From Siphonodentalium dalli (Eukaryota; Mollusca; Scaphopoda; Gadilida; Siphonodentaliidae), in NCBI GenBank assembly GCA_032622095.1, contig CP136069.1:187911122-187975121 (forward strand): a stretch of DNA of 64,000 bases, written 5' to 3'. Shown in pieces: positions 48,728 to 59,430 of this stretch. The notes beneath the pieces are model-generated. The model did not search any database. It was not told the DNA's origin and was given only the letters and a program-made list of their open reading frames with translations. Every line of letters begins with the position of its first letter. The first letter of the stretch is position 1. The position numbers were made by a program, and so were the translations under genes.

Positions 48728-48960
48728 TAACCTCTTCTTTACTAAATACTCATTGACGAGTAGTTCCCTTATGAAATGTTCAAACAATAAGTTCAACATT
48801 TCCAACCAATGAATATGAATAATTCTGCTCTTGTATTATCTGTCTATTGTATGATTCTATTATCTGAACACCACTCTAAAATCTAAATGAATAACAGACC
48901 ATTTCAATGTATACTTTTATAACTGAATGGGAGAATCCATTCAGCATAGAAAGGCTTGCC
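48728..48960. mobile_element. TTAA MITE type T4, reverse
   Basis: Complement of the T4 at 49051: begins GTTAACCTCTTCTTTACTAAATAC-like sequence (GTTAACCTCTTCTTTACTAA) and ends GAGAATCCATTCAGCATAGA. A further T4 fragment is at 49300-49410. Confidence 0.7.
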
Positions 48961-49050
48961 TTAGTACAGCACATATCGCAAACATAAAAGTTAGAATCTC
49001 TCTCAGAGTCTGAATACACTTTTAACCCTTTGATGATTGGATAATATCAA

Positions 49051-49246
49051 CTAACCCTTTCTATACTAAATGGATTATCCCATTCAGCTATAAAAGTATA
49101 CATTGGAATGGTCTATTATTCATTTGGATGGGTGTTCAGAAAAATGAGTAGACGACACTCATGACAGTTGCACGAAAAGATAACACAAGTGCTGAATGAT
49201 TCCTATCCATTGGTGGGAAATGAGTATTTATTAAGGAGAGGGTTAA
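49051..49246. mobile_element. TTAA MITE type T4
   Basis: CTAA-CCCTTTCTATACTAAATGG at left and TATTTATTAAGGAGAGGG-TTAA at right. Contains GGAATGGTCTATTATTCATT, found also at 1300, 4785 and 17395. Unlike T1-T3, it lacks the GCATTCTCTTATATA hairpin. Confidence 0.78.
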
Positions 49247-49630
49247 GAAGGTTCACTTGGGGAATATGCAGATAATTAGTTCAACAAATGGTCTCAGGAA
49301 TTAATAGGAATCCTATGTTTTCTCCACTTATATTGTCAAACACCCCTCAAAACAGACACTTCCGATGTATGATATTAAGACTGAATGGAATAATCCAGTT
49401 AGTTATGAAAGTTATTGAAATTCAACCACTCAAATAATAAATATCAACATGCGAAAATGCCATCATATATCACCTAGAAATATATTTGCTTCTCAAGGTG
49501 TTATAATTTTACTCATTATCCTATTTGCCAGAAATTTACACAAAGTGCTACAAGTAATGTTTTCTTTTGTTTTAATACCAAGAGAATAATGTAGGGCGAC
49601 TTGAGTGCTGCTACTGTCACTGCAAATAAG

Positions 49631-49780
49631 TTAACCCTTCCATGACTGGAGCTTCCTCAAATTTTGAGAAAACCCTGTGCCAATGCCTTCTCTTATATAT
49701 ATGCGAGTCTCCCATAGGGAGCCTCGCATATATAAGAGAATGCATTGGCCTAGCAATATTTACCTTGAACTTGTAAGCCA
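49631..49780. mobile_element. TTAA MITE type T2, right end lost
   Basis: TTAA-CCCTTCCATGACTGGAGCTT, then one intact hairpin (49680-49750), then CTTGTAAGCCAG where the second hairpin should start; replaced by unrelated sequence. Confidence 0.78.
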
Positions 49781-50014
49781 GCCAGGCCTTACATTCAGCA
49801 AATATTGCGAGAATCAAAACAGCATTCTACAGGGAATCAAGACTTTTTACGAAAATCAAAATGAGAATCATGATTCCAATTCTCGTCGGGTTTTAAGGGG
49901 TTTTTTTTCCCCCTCCAATTCAGGTCCCAATTCATATCATAAAACGATACACAACATTTATATATATATATTGACATAACACATTTAAGTTTACAAAAAA
50001 GATTTAAGTTTAAC
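49781..50014. other. CACYBP intron; nothing recognised
   Basis: AT-rich and repeat-poor; no frame with support. Confidence 0.5.
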
Positions 50015-51549
50015 AGTTGGAATCATAATGTAAAGAATGTTTGGCTTTATCTAGCTTTCATCTGTGAAGACTTCAAATAGTTTGAGTTCAGGTTTGTTAT
50101 CACTCAGCCTTCAGCCTTTAGCATTTCAATCAAATTCAAGAAAATTACACAATACAATACAGGAATAGTGACAATTTGATCTAACAAACCTGGTTATCAG
50201 GTTGGATCTCATAATACCAAATGAATAATTAACATAGAAATTAGTACTAATTACTTAGTAATTACAAACTTAATAGACATTGTTTCTGCACTACTAGTAT
50301 ATTATGTATGTGTCAATAGAATTTTTGAAAATAGCCTATTATATGAATTCGAGTGAAGGTAAGTTTCATTTCAAGCAGGATAAGCATAATCCATTGAACC
50401 AAAAGATATCTGACAGTAACTTTTTAGCGTTTCCAATCCCATACATATATAAAAATTTCCAAAGTTACACTTGAGAAACTTGATCAAATTGACCTCTCAG
50501 TAAAATTCAAAATATTGACTCCGAGAGTTGGAATCATAATGTAAAGAATGTTTGGCTTTATCTAGCTTTCATCTGTGAAGACTTCAAATAGTTTGAGTTC
50601 AGGTTTGTTATCACTCAGCCTTCAGCCTTTAGCATTTCAATCAAATTCAAGAAAATTACACAATACAATACAGGAATAGTGACAATTTGATCTAACAAAC
50701 CTGGTTATCAGGTTGGATCTCATAATACCAAATGAATAATTAACATAGAAATTAGTACTAATTACTTAGTAATTACAAACTTAATAGACATTGTTTCTGC
50801 ACTACTAGTATATTATGTATGTGTCAATAGAATTTTTGAAAATAGCCTATTATATGAATTCGAGTGAAGGTAAGTTTCATTTCAAGCAGGATAAGCATAA
50901 TCCATTGAACCAAAAGATATCTGACAGTAACTTTTTAGCGTTTCCAATCCCATACATATATAAAAATTTCCAAAGTTACACTTGAGAAACTTGATCAAAT
51001 TGACCTCTCAGTAAAATTCAAAATATTGACTCCGAGAGTTGGAATCATAATGTAAAGAATGTTTGGCTTTATCTAGCTTTCATCTGTGAAGACTTCAAAT
51101 AGTTTGAGTTCAGGTTTGTTATCACTCAGCCTTCAGCCTTTAGCATTTCAATCAAATTCAAGAAAATTACACAATACAATACAGGAATAGTGACAATTTG
51201 ATCTAACAAACCTGGTTATCAGGTTGGATCTCATAATACCAAATGAATAATTAACATAGAAATTAGTACTAATTACTTAGTAATTACAAACTTAATAGAC
51301 ATTGTTTCTGCACTACTAGTATATTATGTATGTGTCAATAGAATTTTAGAAAATAGCCTATTATATGAATTCGAGTGAAGGTAAGTTTCATTTCAAGCAG
51401 GATAAGCATAATCCATTGAACCAAAAGATATCTGACAGTAACTTTTTAGCGTTTCCAATCCCATACATATATAAAAATTTCCAAAGTTACACTTGAGAAA
51501 CTTGATCAAATTGACCTCTCAGTAAAATTCAAAATATTGACTCCAAGAG
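50015..51549. repeat. 511-bp tandem triplication
   Basis: Three copies with starts near 50015, 50526 and 51037, each 511 bp, beginning AGTTGGAATCATAATGTAAA. By eye they differ at about one position in all (ATTTTTGAAA against ATTTTAGAAA in the third). No frame in the unit is convincing. Very recent, or an assembly effect. Confidence 0.95.
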
Positions 51550-51712
51550 CCATAGATTAGCTCTCAATGCAATGGATTTTCAAAACAATTTCCAGGGGGA
51601 TAACCCCCATACCCCCCACCATCAACAGAGGGACACCCCCTCCCAAACTTCCCTCTGCTCAGACCTTCAGGATATGCCATTGCCCGAAAACAGGTGTCCC
51701 CAAACAATGCCT

Positions 51713-52252
51713 GGATCCTTCACTGCTTATATATGCAAGGCTGGATCCTTCGCTGCTTATATATGCAAGGCTGGATCCTTCACTGCTTATATATGCAAGG
51801 CTGGATCCTTCGCTGCTTATATATGCAAGACTGGATCCTTCACTGCTTATATATGCAAGGCTGGATCCTTCACTGCTTATATATGCAAGGCTGGATCCTT
51901 CACTGCTTATATATGCAAGACTGGATCCTTCACTGCTTATATATGCAAGGCTGGATCCTTCACTGCTTATATATGCAAGGCTGGATCCTTCACTGCTTAT
52001 ATATGCAAGGCTGGATCCTTCACTGCTTATATATGCAAGGCTGGATCCTTCACTGCTTATATATGCAAGGTTGGATCCTTCACTGCTTATATATGCAAGG
52101 CTGGATCCTTCACTGCTTATATATGCAAGGCTGGATCCTTCACTGCTTATATATGCAAGGCTGGACCCTTCACTGCTTATATATGCAAGGCTGGATCCTT
52201 CACTGCTTATATATGCAAGGCTGGATCCTTCACTGCTTATATATGCAAGGCT
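51713..52252. repeat. 30-bp minisatellite, 18 copies, from a MITE arm
   Basis: Unit GGATCCTTCACTGCTTATAT plus ATGCAAGGCT. Variants: CGCTGC in two early copies, GCAAGACT in two, one GGTTGG, one GGACCC. The last unit runs straight into CTCCCTGTGAAAGGG-TTAA, the end of a TTAA MITE, so the unit came from a MITE arm. Because 30 is a multiple of three, several frames remain open across it (up to 288 codons); they are not taken as genes. Confidence 0.95.
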
Positions 52253-52498
52253 CCCTGTGAAAGGGTTAATGAGAAATATGTAGTGCCCATAGCTGATCAT
52301 AATCAATGTTACCTGTTTTTTAGAGCAATCTTTGGTTGCGGAAAACAAAATACTGCACTGTTACAGTTTACAAGATTTACAAATGATGTCTTCAGCATGC
52401 GTCATCTCGTGAGTCGTTACTGGAGGATTTTGATATAAATTAAAGTAAGAACAAATTAGTTCTATTTTTTCCATGTTCTTCTTGGTCTATAACTATGG

Positions 52499-52957
52499 TT
52501 TAAACATTTCATGACTGGAGCTTCCTGAAATTTTGCGAAAACTCTGTGCCAATGCATTCTCTTATATATGCGAGTCGACCATAGGTCACCTCGCATATAT
52601 AAGAGAATACATTGGCCTAACAAATTCTATATTATTTTTTATAATTGTTTTTTAAAAAATGATATTTTTTTTTTTTTAAATGTAATAAAAAATTATAAAA
52701 TTGTTAAAAATGCAAGAAAACATGACTAGAAAATGACAAAATTGTTAAAAGAATATAAGAAAAAATGATAAAAAATTGTTATAGAATGTAAGAAAAAAAA
52801 TTATAAAAATTGTTAAAGAATGTAAGAAAAATTGTTAGGTCAATGCATTCTCTTATATATGCGAGGTAACCTATGGTCGACTCGCATATATAAGAGTTTG
52901 CATTGGCACAGGGTCTTTAATGTTGTGACAGCACACCTCTCGTCATGAAAGGGTTAA
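52499..52957. mobile_element. TTAA MITE type T2 with long AT interior
   Basis: Left TTAA-ACATTTCATGACTGGAGCTT, right CTCTCGTCATGAAAGGG-TTAA. Hairpins at 52548-52615 and 52840-52908 flank about 220 bp of A/T-rich sequence with repeated AAATTGTTA.AA. Confidence 0.8.
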
Positions 52958-53030
52958 CAAACTTTGTACAATGTTCCAGCTGTACCCACCATGAACGCCT
53001 TGAGGCACTTTAAAAAAGATTGTAAACAAT

Positions 53031-53318
53031 GATCTTACCATGAGAATCTATGTTTACAGTAGGATCTTACCATGAGAATCTATGTTTACAGTAGGATCTT
53101 ACCATGAGAATCTATGTTTACAGTAGGATCTTACCATGAGAATCTATGTTTACAGTAGGATCTTACCATGAGAATCTATGTTTACAGTAGGATCTTACCA
53201 TGAGAATCTATGTTTACAGTAGGATCTTACCATGAGAATCTATGTTTACAGTAGGATCTTACCATGAGAATCTATGTTTACAGTAGGATCTTACCATGAG
53301 AATCTATGTTTACAGTAG
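53031..53318. repeat. 32-bp minisatellite, nine copies, spanning a splice donor
   Basis: Nine exact-looking copies of GATCTTACCATGAGAATCTA plus TGTTTACAGTAG. On the minus strand each unit contains the last 24 coding bases of the CACYBP exon and its donor (CATG|GTAAGATC). Only the unit at 53287-53318 overlaps the exon; the other eight lie in the intron. Confidence 0.96.
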
Positions 53319-53502
53319 GCTTTATGTCTGTCTTTTTTACTGTTGCTGCAGTACTGTTAGGTTTGTCTTGTTTGTTCATTTTCTCTTCGATATGGATGAT
53401 CTGTGTTTCAAGTTTTCGAACTTCAATTGACAATATGTCTTGGACCTTTGCCCTACTAGCTTTGTCCGAAAGCTCTTTCATCTCACACAAATCTTTCTTG
53501 AG
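53295..53502 (-). CDS. CACYBP: CACYBP, first recognised exon (N-terminal helical domain)
   Basis: Acceptor TTTTCTTTAG|CTC at 53503 and donor CATG|GTAAGATC. The frame starts LKKDLCEMKELSDKASRAKV, a close match to the N-terminal helical dimerisation/Siah-interaction region of CacyBP, then a Lys/Glu-rich helix (KLETQI, EEKMNKQ), and ends PTVNIDSH, which leads into the CS domain. The exon starts at phase 0, so a short upstream exon must supply the Met. Candidates on the minus strand: an ATG four codons before TAT|GTAAGTCC (about 54063-54052), or a microexon before ACAACAG|GTGAGTTT near 53907; neither is proven. Confidence 0.93.
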
Positions 53503-53547
53503 CTAAAGAAAATAGAATGAAAGTCACGATAGCATCAATGACACGAG

Positions 53548-53665
53548 CTACAGTAATGCCCTAAATAATCGACTCCTTAAACACAGCAGAATTATGGGTA
53601 ACTTTTCAGGATTTAGTCGGAAATATGTTGCCATTCATAGGAAAGCTCTCCGTGAGGGCTTTTGG
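53548..53665. mobile_element. CTACAGTAATGCCC MITE, right end lost
   Basis: CTACAGTAATGCCCTAAATA left end, CAGAATTATGGGTAACTTTT, then half of the GGAAAGCTCTC hairpin. It lies 45 bp upstream of the CACYBP acceptor. Confidence 0.82.
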
Positions 53666-54443
53666 GATTAGTAAATTATGAATGTTGGAAATGTCACGCT
53701 GAGCCAGAGAGGTGACAAATGGAAATATGATGAGGGGATTAGGAAGTGCTAGATAAGCTAATTAGTTAACACTATCAAATCAAACTGTGTACACATTTGA
53801 GATAATGGACCACATAGTGTTATAATCTCCAAGGGATTATTTGTTGGGGAAAGAGGGACACTAAAATGGCCAAAGTATATGACAGCACCAGTCCTGTTAA
53901 ACTCACCTGTTGTCGATTAATACAGTCTGATTAGGGCGCCTCTTCCTGATAGCTTTCGGATTTGTGATGGTTAGATTTGGTACATTATACAGCATTTATT
54001 GGTATATTTTGTGAATAACTGGTTTTCATGGCATTTATACGTGGACTTACATACACAAACATTATGACAGACCAATGGAATACTAGGGAACTGTGATATG
54101 AAAAATAATTTCTCAATATACTTAAACATGTTTATTCTATACGCGTAATGTGCCAATTATGAAGATTATTAATTGTTATTATAACATGGAACACTTTTTG
54201 ATACCAGTATGGTGCATCTTCGAAAAAGTACAAAAAACTGACTACTAGTACAACGGATGAAAACATACAAGTCCTCGAATTTTCATCGAAATAGGGAAAT
54301 TGTATGGTACACCAACCATAAATTGATAGATCGTGTGTCTATTGCGAAGAGATATATTATAATAACATTGAATATTTATTATGTGTTACATATCCACTAT
54401 CCAGCTTGACAAGAACAGTGAATATCCGAAATTATCGAACAAT
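53666..54443. other. Upstream region of CACYBP; no firm feature
   Basis: Contains the two candidate first-exon donors mentioned for CACYBP. No repeat family recognised. Confidence 0.4.
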
Positions 54444-54686
54444 TTATCTCAAAATCGACGCCATGTGCAGGTTCATTTTTCCCCACGTTCTGTGGCATTT
54501 TGCCCCAATAAACAGTTTGTCGCCGCAAATAAACATTGCAACTGAATGTATGTAGCCTTCACTAAAGTACTTGTATTCTTGTTGTCGCGATTTGAATGAA
54601 ATACCAGTCGAATTGAAGAACAATCCTGCGAAGTCTGGTGGTAAGTCCACCAAATTTGAAACACATCGTTCCTTGTGGTCAGACAT
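54444..54686 (-). CDS. Uncharacterised 80-codon frame upstream of CACYBP
   Basis: An uninterrupted frame from ATG (MSDHKERCVSNLVDLPPDFA...) to a stop, free of repeats. Composition looks protein-like (internal Cys, Phe, Gly), but no family is recognised and no consensus donor lies inside it. It could be a small gene, a first exon, or chance. The opposite strand is also partly open over the same bases. Confidence 0.25.
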   Translation of the reverse strand: MSDHKERCVSNLVDLPPDFAGLFFNSTGISFKSRQQEYKYFSEGYIHSVAMFICGDKLFIGAKCHRTWGKMNLHMASILR

Positions 54687-54689
54687 ATC

Positions 54690-55561
54690 GACGCGTGATG
54701 TCTAACCCACTATACTTCAGTCTGGCAATTTATGGCAGGCGTGGTTATCCCCGCTCGGCAGTAAAGTGAATTAACATGTGTTGTATATCTATATCGTCAA
54801 CTTGTTTGTTAGTCTGACCAGACTTGGTAATATGGCTAAGGCCATCAAGGTCTGACCACCGTGGCGCTTCAGCTTTGGCGAGTAGCTAATTTTTTGAAAT
54901 TCACTTATTTTTAAGAATCAACTAACATAGTCATTAATGTTAACAATATTGCAATATATATTAGCTCTGACACCTACCAGAACGTGTGTTTAATTCCGTA
55001 ATAATTTAATCCAAAAATCCAGTCGGAAAACATGTTGACAAAACGTGGTTAAATGGCCGAAGCAGGAGGAGCTAACATATCACATGACTACGTGCAGTTC
55101 GTGCATGGCAAACATGATTCTGCAACTCGCATTACTGTACCAGGATGTTAACAGTACGCATGTGTAACAAATTGGAGTTGGTAATTTGTAAAAACTACAC
55201 GCATGCGCAGATTGTAGTTCCCCTCAACTTGAATTGTATCTGGGCAACCTGAATTGTACACTCAATGTGAACGCATGTGATTACCTTGCCGTGCGCACAG
55301 GGAACTCACAGGGGGATTCATGAAATTACGGGTCACATGCAATGGTCGACGAACACACGACATGTCAGTGTTTACGTTCTGTTATTTGTCGGATTTTAAG
55401 GATAAATGACACGTAGGTGAATGGATGGTTTCACACTTGTATTAGTATTTAGTTGATAAATACATGTGCGTTGGCCCTAATTGTTACTTTTATAGAAATC
55501 ATAGTCGCCTATGTTGTTTCAAGCACGCCATGGATCTTAGATGGCGTAAGCCATGACTCTA
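54690..55561. other. No gene seen
   Basis: Unique-looking, with somewhat more CpG than neighbouring DNA (54700-55400), which would fit a promoter region for CACYBP. This is only a suggestion. Confidence 0.35.
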
Positions 55562-57590
55562 CTCTCGTGTGCCAAATAAAAGTACAGGGCGGAATAATAG
55601 TACAGGGTGGAAAATTCATGAAAATTAAATAAAAGTACAGGGCGGAATATTAGTACAGGGTGGAAAATTCATGAAAATTTAATAAAAGTACAGGGCGGAA
55701 AATTCGAGAAAAATAATAATAGTACAGGGTAAAGTACACGAGTACACCAATGATAACTGATGAAATATTTCCATGATAATCAAAACAACAATAATTTATT
55801 ATCTGTTTAGAGTATGTCCCTTTGACCATACGAGTGCCTTCAAATAGTCACATCTTGCTGCCTCTTGATGTAATTTATAACTGTAATATAGTATACTAGG
55901 TCAGCAATCACCCATTCATGCTGTCATCTCATAAATTGTGTTACGCTATATAATTATGTTTATGTTTGTATTGTCAAATGCGGTCATCATTGCGAGATTA
56001 CAAACATTGAATGGACTATTCCATTGTGGTGCTGGTATCAGGGGGAGAATACATTGGAAGACGGATACTATTCTCATTAATGATATAAAGTTCCCCCCGT
56101 TCAATTGTCGAAGCACCTCTAATTATAGACACAATCATATAATTTACCTTGAATTTACATTGTAATTGTTAATTGAACGAATATAGAAACAATGGATTCT
56201 GTGTGTGTTACAACCATATTTCGCCATCAAGCAAAATTGAATTTTCCTGTGTCTTTCCACGTGCTCGAAACAACACATTTTTTATCTCGCTATATCAACT
56301 CCTATATTTTTTCAACCACATCAATACACACTGTCGGGCCATCGTTTTTAAATATACGTGCAAATTATAATTGTCTCCCTTCGGCATTTGCTATAAGTCC
56401 AACGTCCGGGAAGTTAGGTGTGAGACACCGAGTTCCATTTTCGCCGATCATTTTCAAGTTTCCTAATTTCGTGATATTGCGACTTTGACAATTTGTAAAA
56501 GTCTTTTAAATAGTTTGAATGGGTTTTTAATCAACATAGTTGCTAATAATTGTGACTGTTGTGTATCTACAGTCAGTCAGGGTATAGCGGATCATTGTGC
56601 ATAGCGGATCAGATGATGTTTCCGCAATAAAATCTCATTATTAATAACAGTTGTGGCCATTCTTTTGTGGTAGTTTTATGAAGATACAAAGTTATGAAGT
56701 TACATTCGAATTGTCCGTCGGCAACTTCATTTTTTAACATTTTAACGAAGCCGACCGAAAAATTCCGAAACGAAATTAGGCGAGCCGGGTCGTGGATATT
56801 TTTTTTATGAAAAAATTAAATGAAGTTGTGGATCAGCTACGCTAGTGGTAAGTATTTTATTTTGTTGTTCCATCATAATAATTCATGCCATAAAAATTTA
56901 ATTTTGATTGGTATTTCCCTTCATCTTGAAAGTGTCCAATTGTTTTGCCAGCATGAGTCGTTAATAGCGGATGTAACATGCGCAGTAACCAGTATGTTAA
57001 AACGAAACTATTTTTAGAAAATGTAAACAACTGGCATGCTCGTTTTCTGTGGGGTTTTCTGTTACTAAGTACATTAAAACTAGAGTTATTGTGCAAAACT
57101 ATCTTCAAACTAGCTTGTTACAATACATCTTGTGCTAACAAGGTGTAAAAGTGAGGTAGGAAGTGTAAAATTATTCACTGAAGCAAGTGATCCGCTACTG
57201 ACAAAAGTGGTCCGCTACTGACCAATTTACGCCTGTCAAACGATCTAATTTTCCGAAATAAAGGAGGACTTGGTACAAATAATTCTACTTCCAGAGGAAG
57301 CAGTATATACATGTCTATAAATATCAATGAAAAAATCCAGGAAATTCCTTTTAGTTGCAGAGAAATACGGGAAAAATTAAAAAGTGACCCGCTATACCCT
57401 GACTGACTGTATTATCGACTTACACTTCCATAAACGATAAATTTTCTCAAAAATGTACAGTTATTGTTATAGTACAGGGCGGATTTTCACCAGAATTTAA
57501 TAAACGTACAGACCCGAATAACATCGTACAGTGCGGATTTTTTCTATGAAATTAATAAACGTACAGGTACGTTTATTTGGCACGCGAGAG
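55562..57590. mobile_element. TA-flanked element with GTACAGGGCGGA repeats
   Basis: Ends CTCTCGTGTGCCAAATAAAA and TTTATTTGGCACGCGAGAG, flanked by TA on both sides (55560-55561, 57591-57592). Subterminal copies of AGTACAGGGCGGA (five or more at 55579-55730, others at 57473-57565) may be transposase binding sites. 2029 bp with a second TA-flanked element inside. No transposase. Confidence 0.85.
56570..57409. mobile_element. Tc1/mariner-like non-autonomous element, nested
   Basis: Ends CAGTCAGTCAGGGTATAGCG and CGCTATACCCTGACTGACTG, flanked by TA on both sides. GCGGATCA/TGGTCCGCTA repeats follow the ends. 840 bp without transposase. It is inside the 55562-57590 element, so it is younger. Confidence 0.88.
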
Positions 57591-58490
57591 TAAGATCAAA
57601 TGGATCTACTTGTTTGTATGTGTTGAATGTTATGTTCAAAAATAAAATATTATTTATACTAACACTGTTACAGGGGGTGGAAATACCCTCAATCAGCTAA
57701 CAATGGCCACATGCGGAAATACCACAATCGGCTGACAATGGCCACATGCGTTCCCACATCCGGCATCGAAGCCAAACGTCGAAAATACGCAATGTGCTGT
57801 TTGAAAACAACGCGACAAAATGACCCTTCAGATTCGCGTAATAAAACTGATACACATACTTCCTCTAAAGACATCTTAGTCGACTGCGATGAGTTACTGT
57901 TAGTTTACTTAGTTATTATCAGAACAAATGAGAAAAATCTCAACACACGACTGATTTTTTTCTAGAAAATTCTGCCTCGTGTTTCGTACTCAGTGATATT
58001 CGTACCAAAGATGAATATGGATACACTAAAAGTTGTTGTCCGAGTAGTTAATTTCAATTTCGATTATAATGCCAATAATGTTGATTTTTTTGTTTGTGAT
58101 AACATATGGCAATTACAAATAAAAGAAACTGAAATGATAGCTTGTATATATATTTCAACATTTATCGACATATTTCGTTCTGCAGCCCACTAAAAGTTGT
58201 ACCGGTAGTCGGGGACTCCCTCTATGAGGGTATCACCCCCCCCCCCCCTTTTCGGTACGCGGGATTCAGGGTGTTTTGAAGTCGTACGCAGGATTCATAC
58301 CCTCGAATTAACTGGTATTCGGGTTCAAACAAAAACATCTTGGACGCAGGTTTTGATGGCGCAGAGTAATATTTTATGCTATCGGTAGTTATCTGTATGA
58401 ATGAGTTGCTAGAATAGCTTCTTGGGCATATTCGACCACCATGCCATCATAAACAGAGACGGAGGGGGGGGGGTCTCACCCCAAACTTTG
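57591..58490. other. No firm gene; one weak frame
   Basis: TTACAG|GGGGTGG at about 57673 opens a frame to a stop at 57965 of about 96 codons that begins with a short internal duplication (CAATGGCCACATGCG twice). No family recognised and no donor needed if it is a last exon. C and G runs at 58227-58248 and 58462-58471. Confidence 0.3.
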
Positions 58491-58494
58491 GTAA

Positions 58495-59060
58495 AAAATT
58501 TCAACAGTTGGAAATTTCATACCTGCCAAAACATTAGTTGGAAATTTCACACCAATAATAGTTTGAAATGTTCTTGTAGTTTGATTTTGGACTGAAATGG
58601 TCATCAGTTGGAAATTTTCCAACCTCAGGGGGGTGACAGGTTGGAAATTTCCAACACTTAGAAATCTTGTGTCCTGGTCCCTCCCCCGTGGCAAGTCAAA
58701 AACTGCTAGTTAATTTAAGAAAACAATATTCTCATACATTTGGTCAACATTGGCATTGGAATTGTCATCAGTTGTAAATTTTCCAACCTAAGTGGGGTGT
58801 CAGGTTTGAAATTTCCAACTCTAAGAATGCTTGACGCTAGTCTAGATGCTAGGATTTAGCGATTTTCTTGTTCAGATTACAAAATTTTCTCACACCGGGC
58901 CGAACCATGGTCGGCCCGGTGTGTCGTTGTCTCTCCCCTGTGGCCAATAAAAAAATGCTAATAAGTTTAACAATATTTTACTACATTTGGTCAAACTTGT
59001 GGTCATCAGTTGGAGAATTTTCCAACCTGAGGGGGAGTATGAGGTTTGAAATTTCCAACA
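58495..59060. repeat. Dispersed TTGGAAATTT motifs
   Basis: Many copies of GTTGGAAATTTC or its complement in both orientations, with ACACCGGGCCGAACCATGGT and a second version (58893, 59138) suggesting a duplicated block of about 250 bp. Probably a degenerate repeat element. A similar patch is at 25690-25740. Confidence 0.6.
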
Positions 59061-59199
59061 CTATAGGAAAGCTTTATTTGAGGCCAGTCTGGATGCTAGG
59101 ATTTGCGATTTTCTTGTTAAAATTTCAAAATTTTCTCACACAGGCCGAACAACGATGGTCAGCTCGGTGTGAGAAGAATAGGGGGCTCGTTAGAGTCAC

Positions 59200-59430
59200 A
59201 TCTAAAAATAGAATCTTTGGGGTCTAAAATTGGTTGTACTAAAATATTCCTAAAATATCAAAAACCCCAAAAAAAAATTTCAAAACTTCAAAAATTTATT
59301 TTGTTCCAAAAAATTTCAAAAACCCTAAAATTAATTTTTTCCACAAAAAAATTCCAAACTTCCAAATTATCAAAAAAAGAAAAAATTTCAAAACCCTCAA
59401 AATTATTTCTCTAAAAAAAAGTTTAAATAA
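59200..59430. repeat. A-rich degenerate repeat
   Basis: Imperfect copies of AAAATTTCAAAA(C/A)C about 35-40 bp apart. Confidence 0.8.

Noticed and set aside
51567-52438. Open frames of 188-288 codons on both strands
   Set aside because: They exist only because the 30-bp repeat length is a multiple of three; all are translations of the minisatellite.
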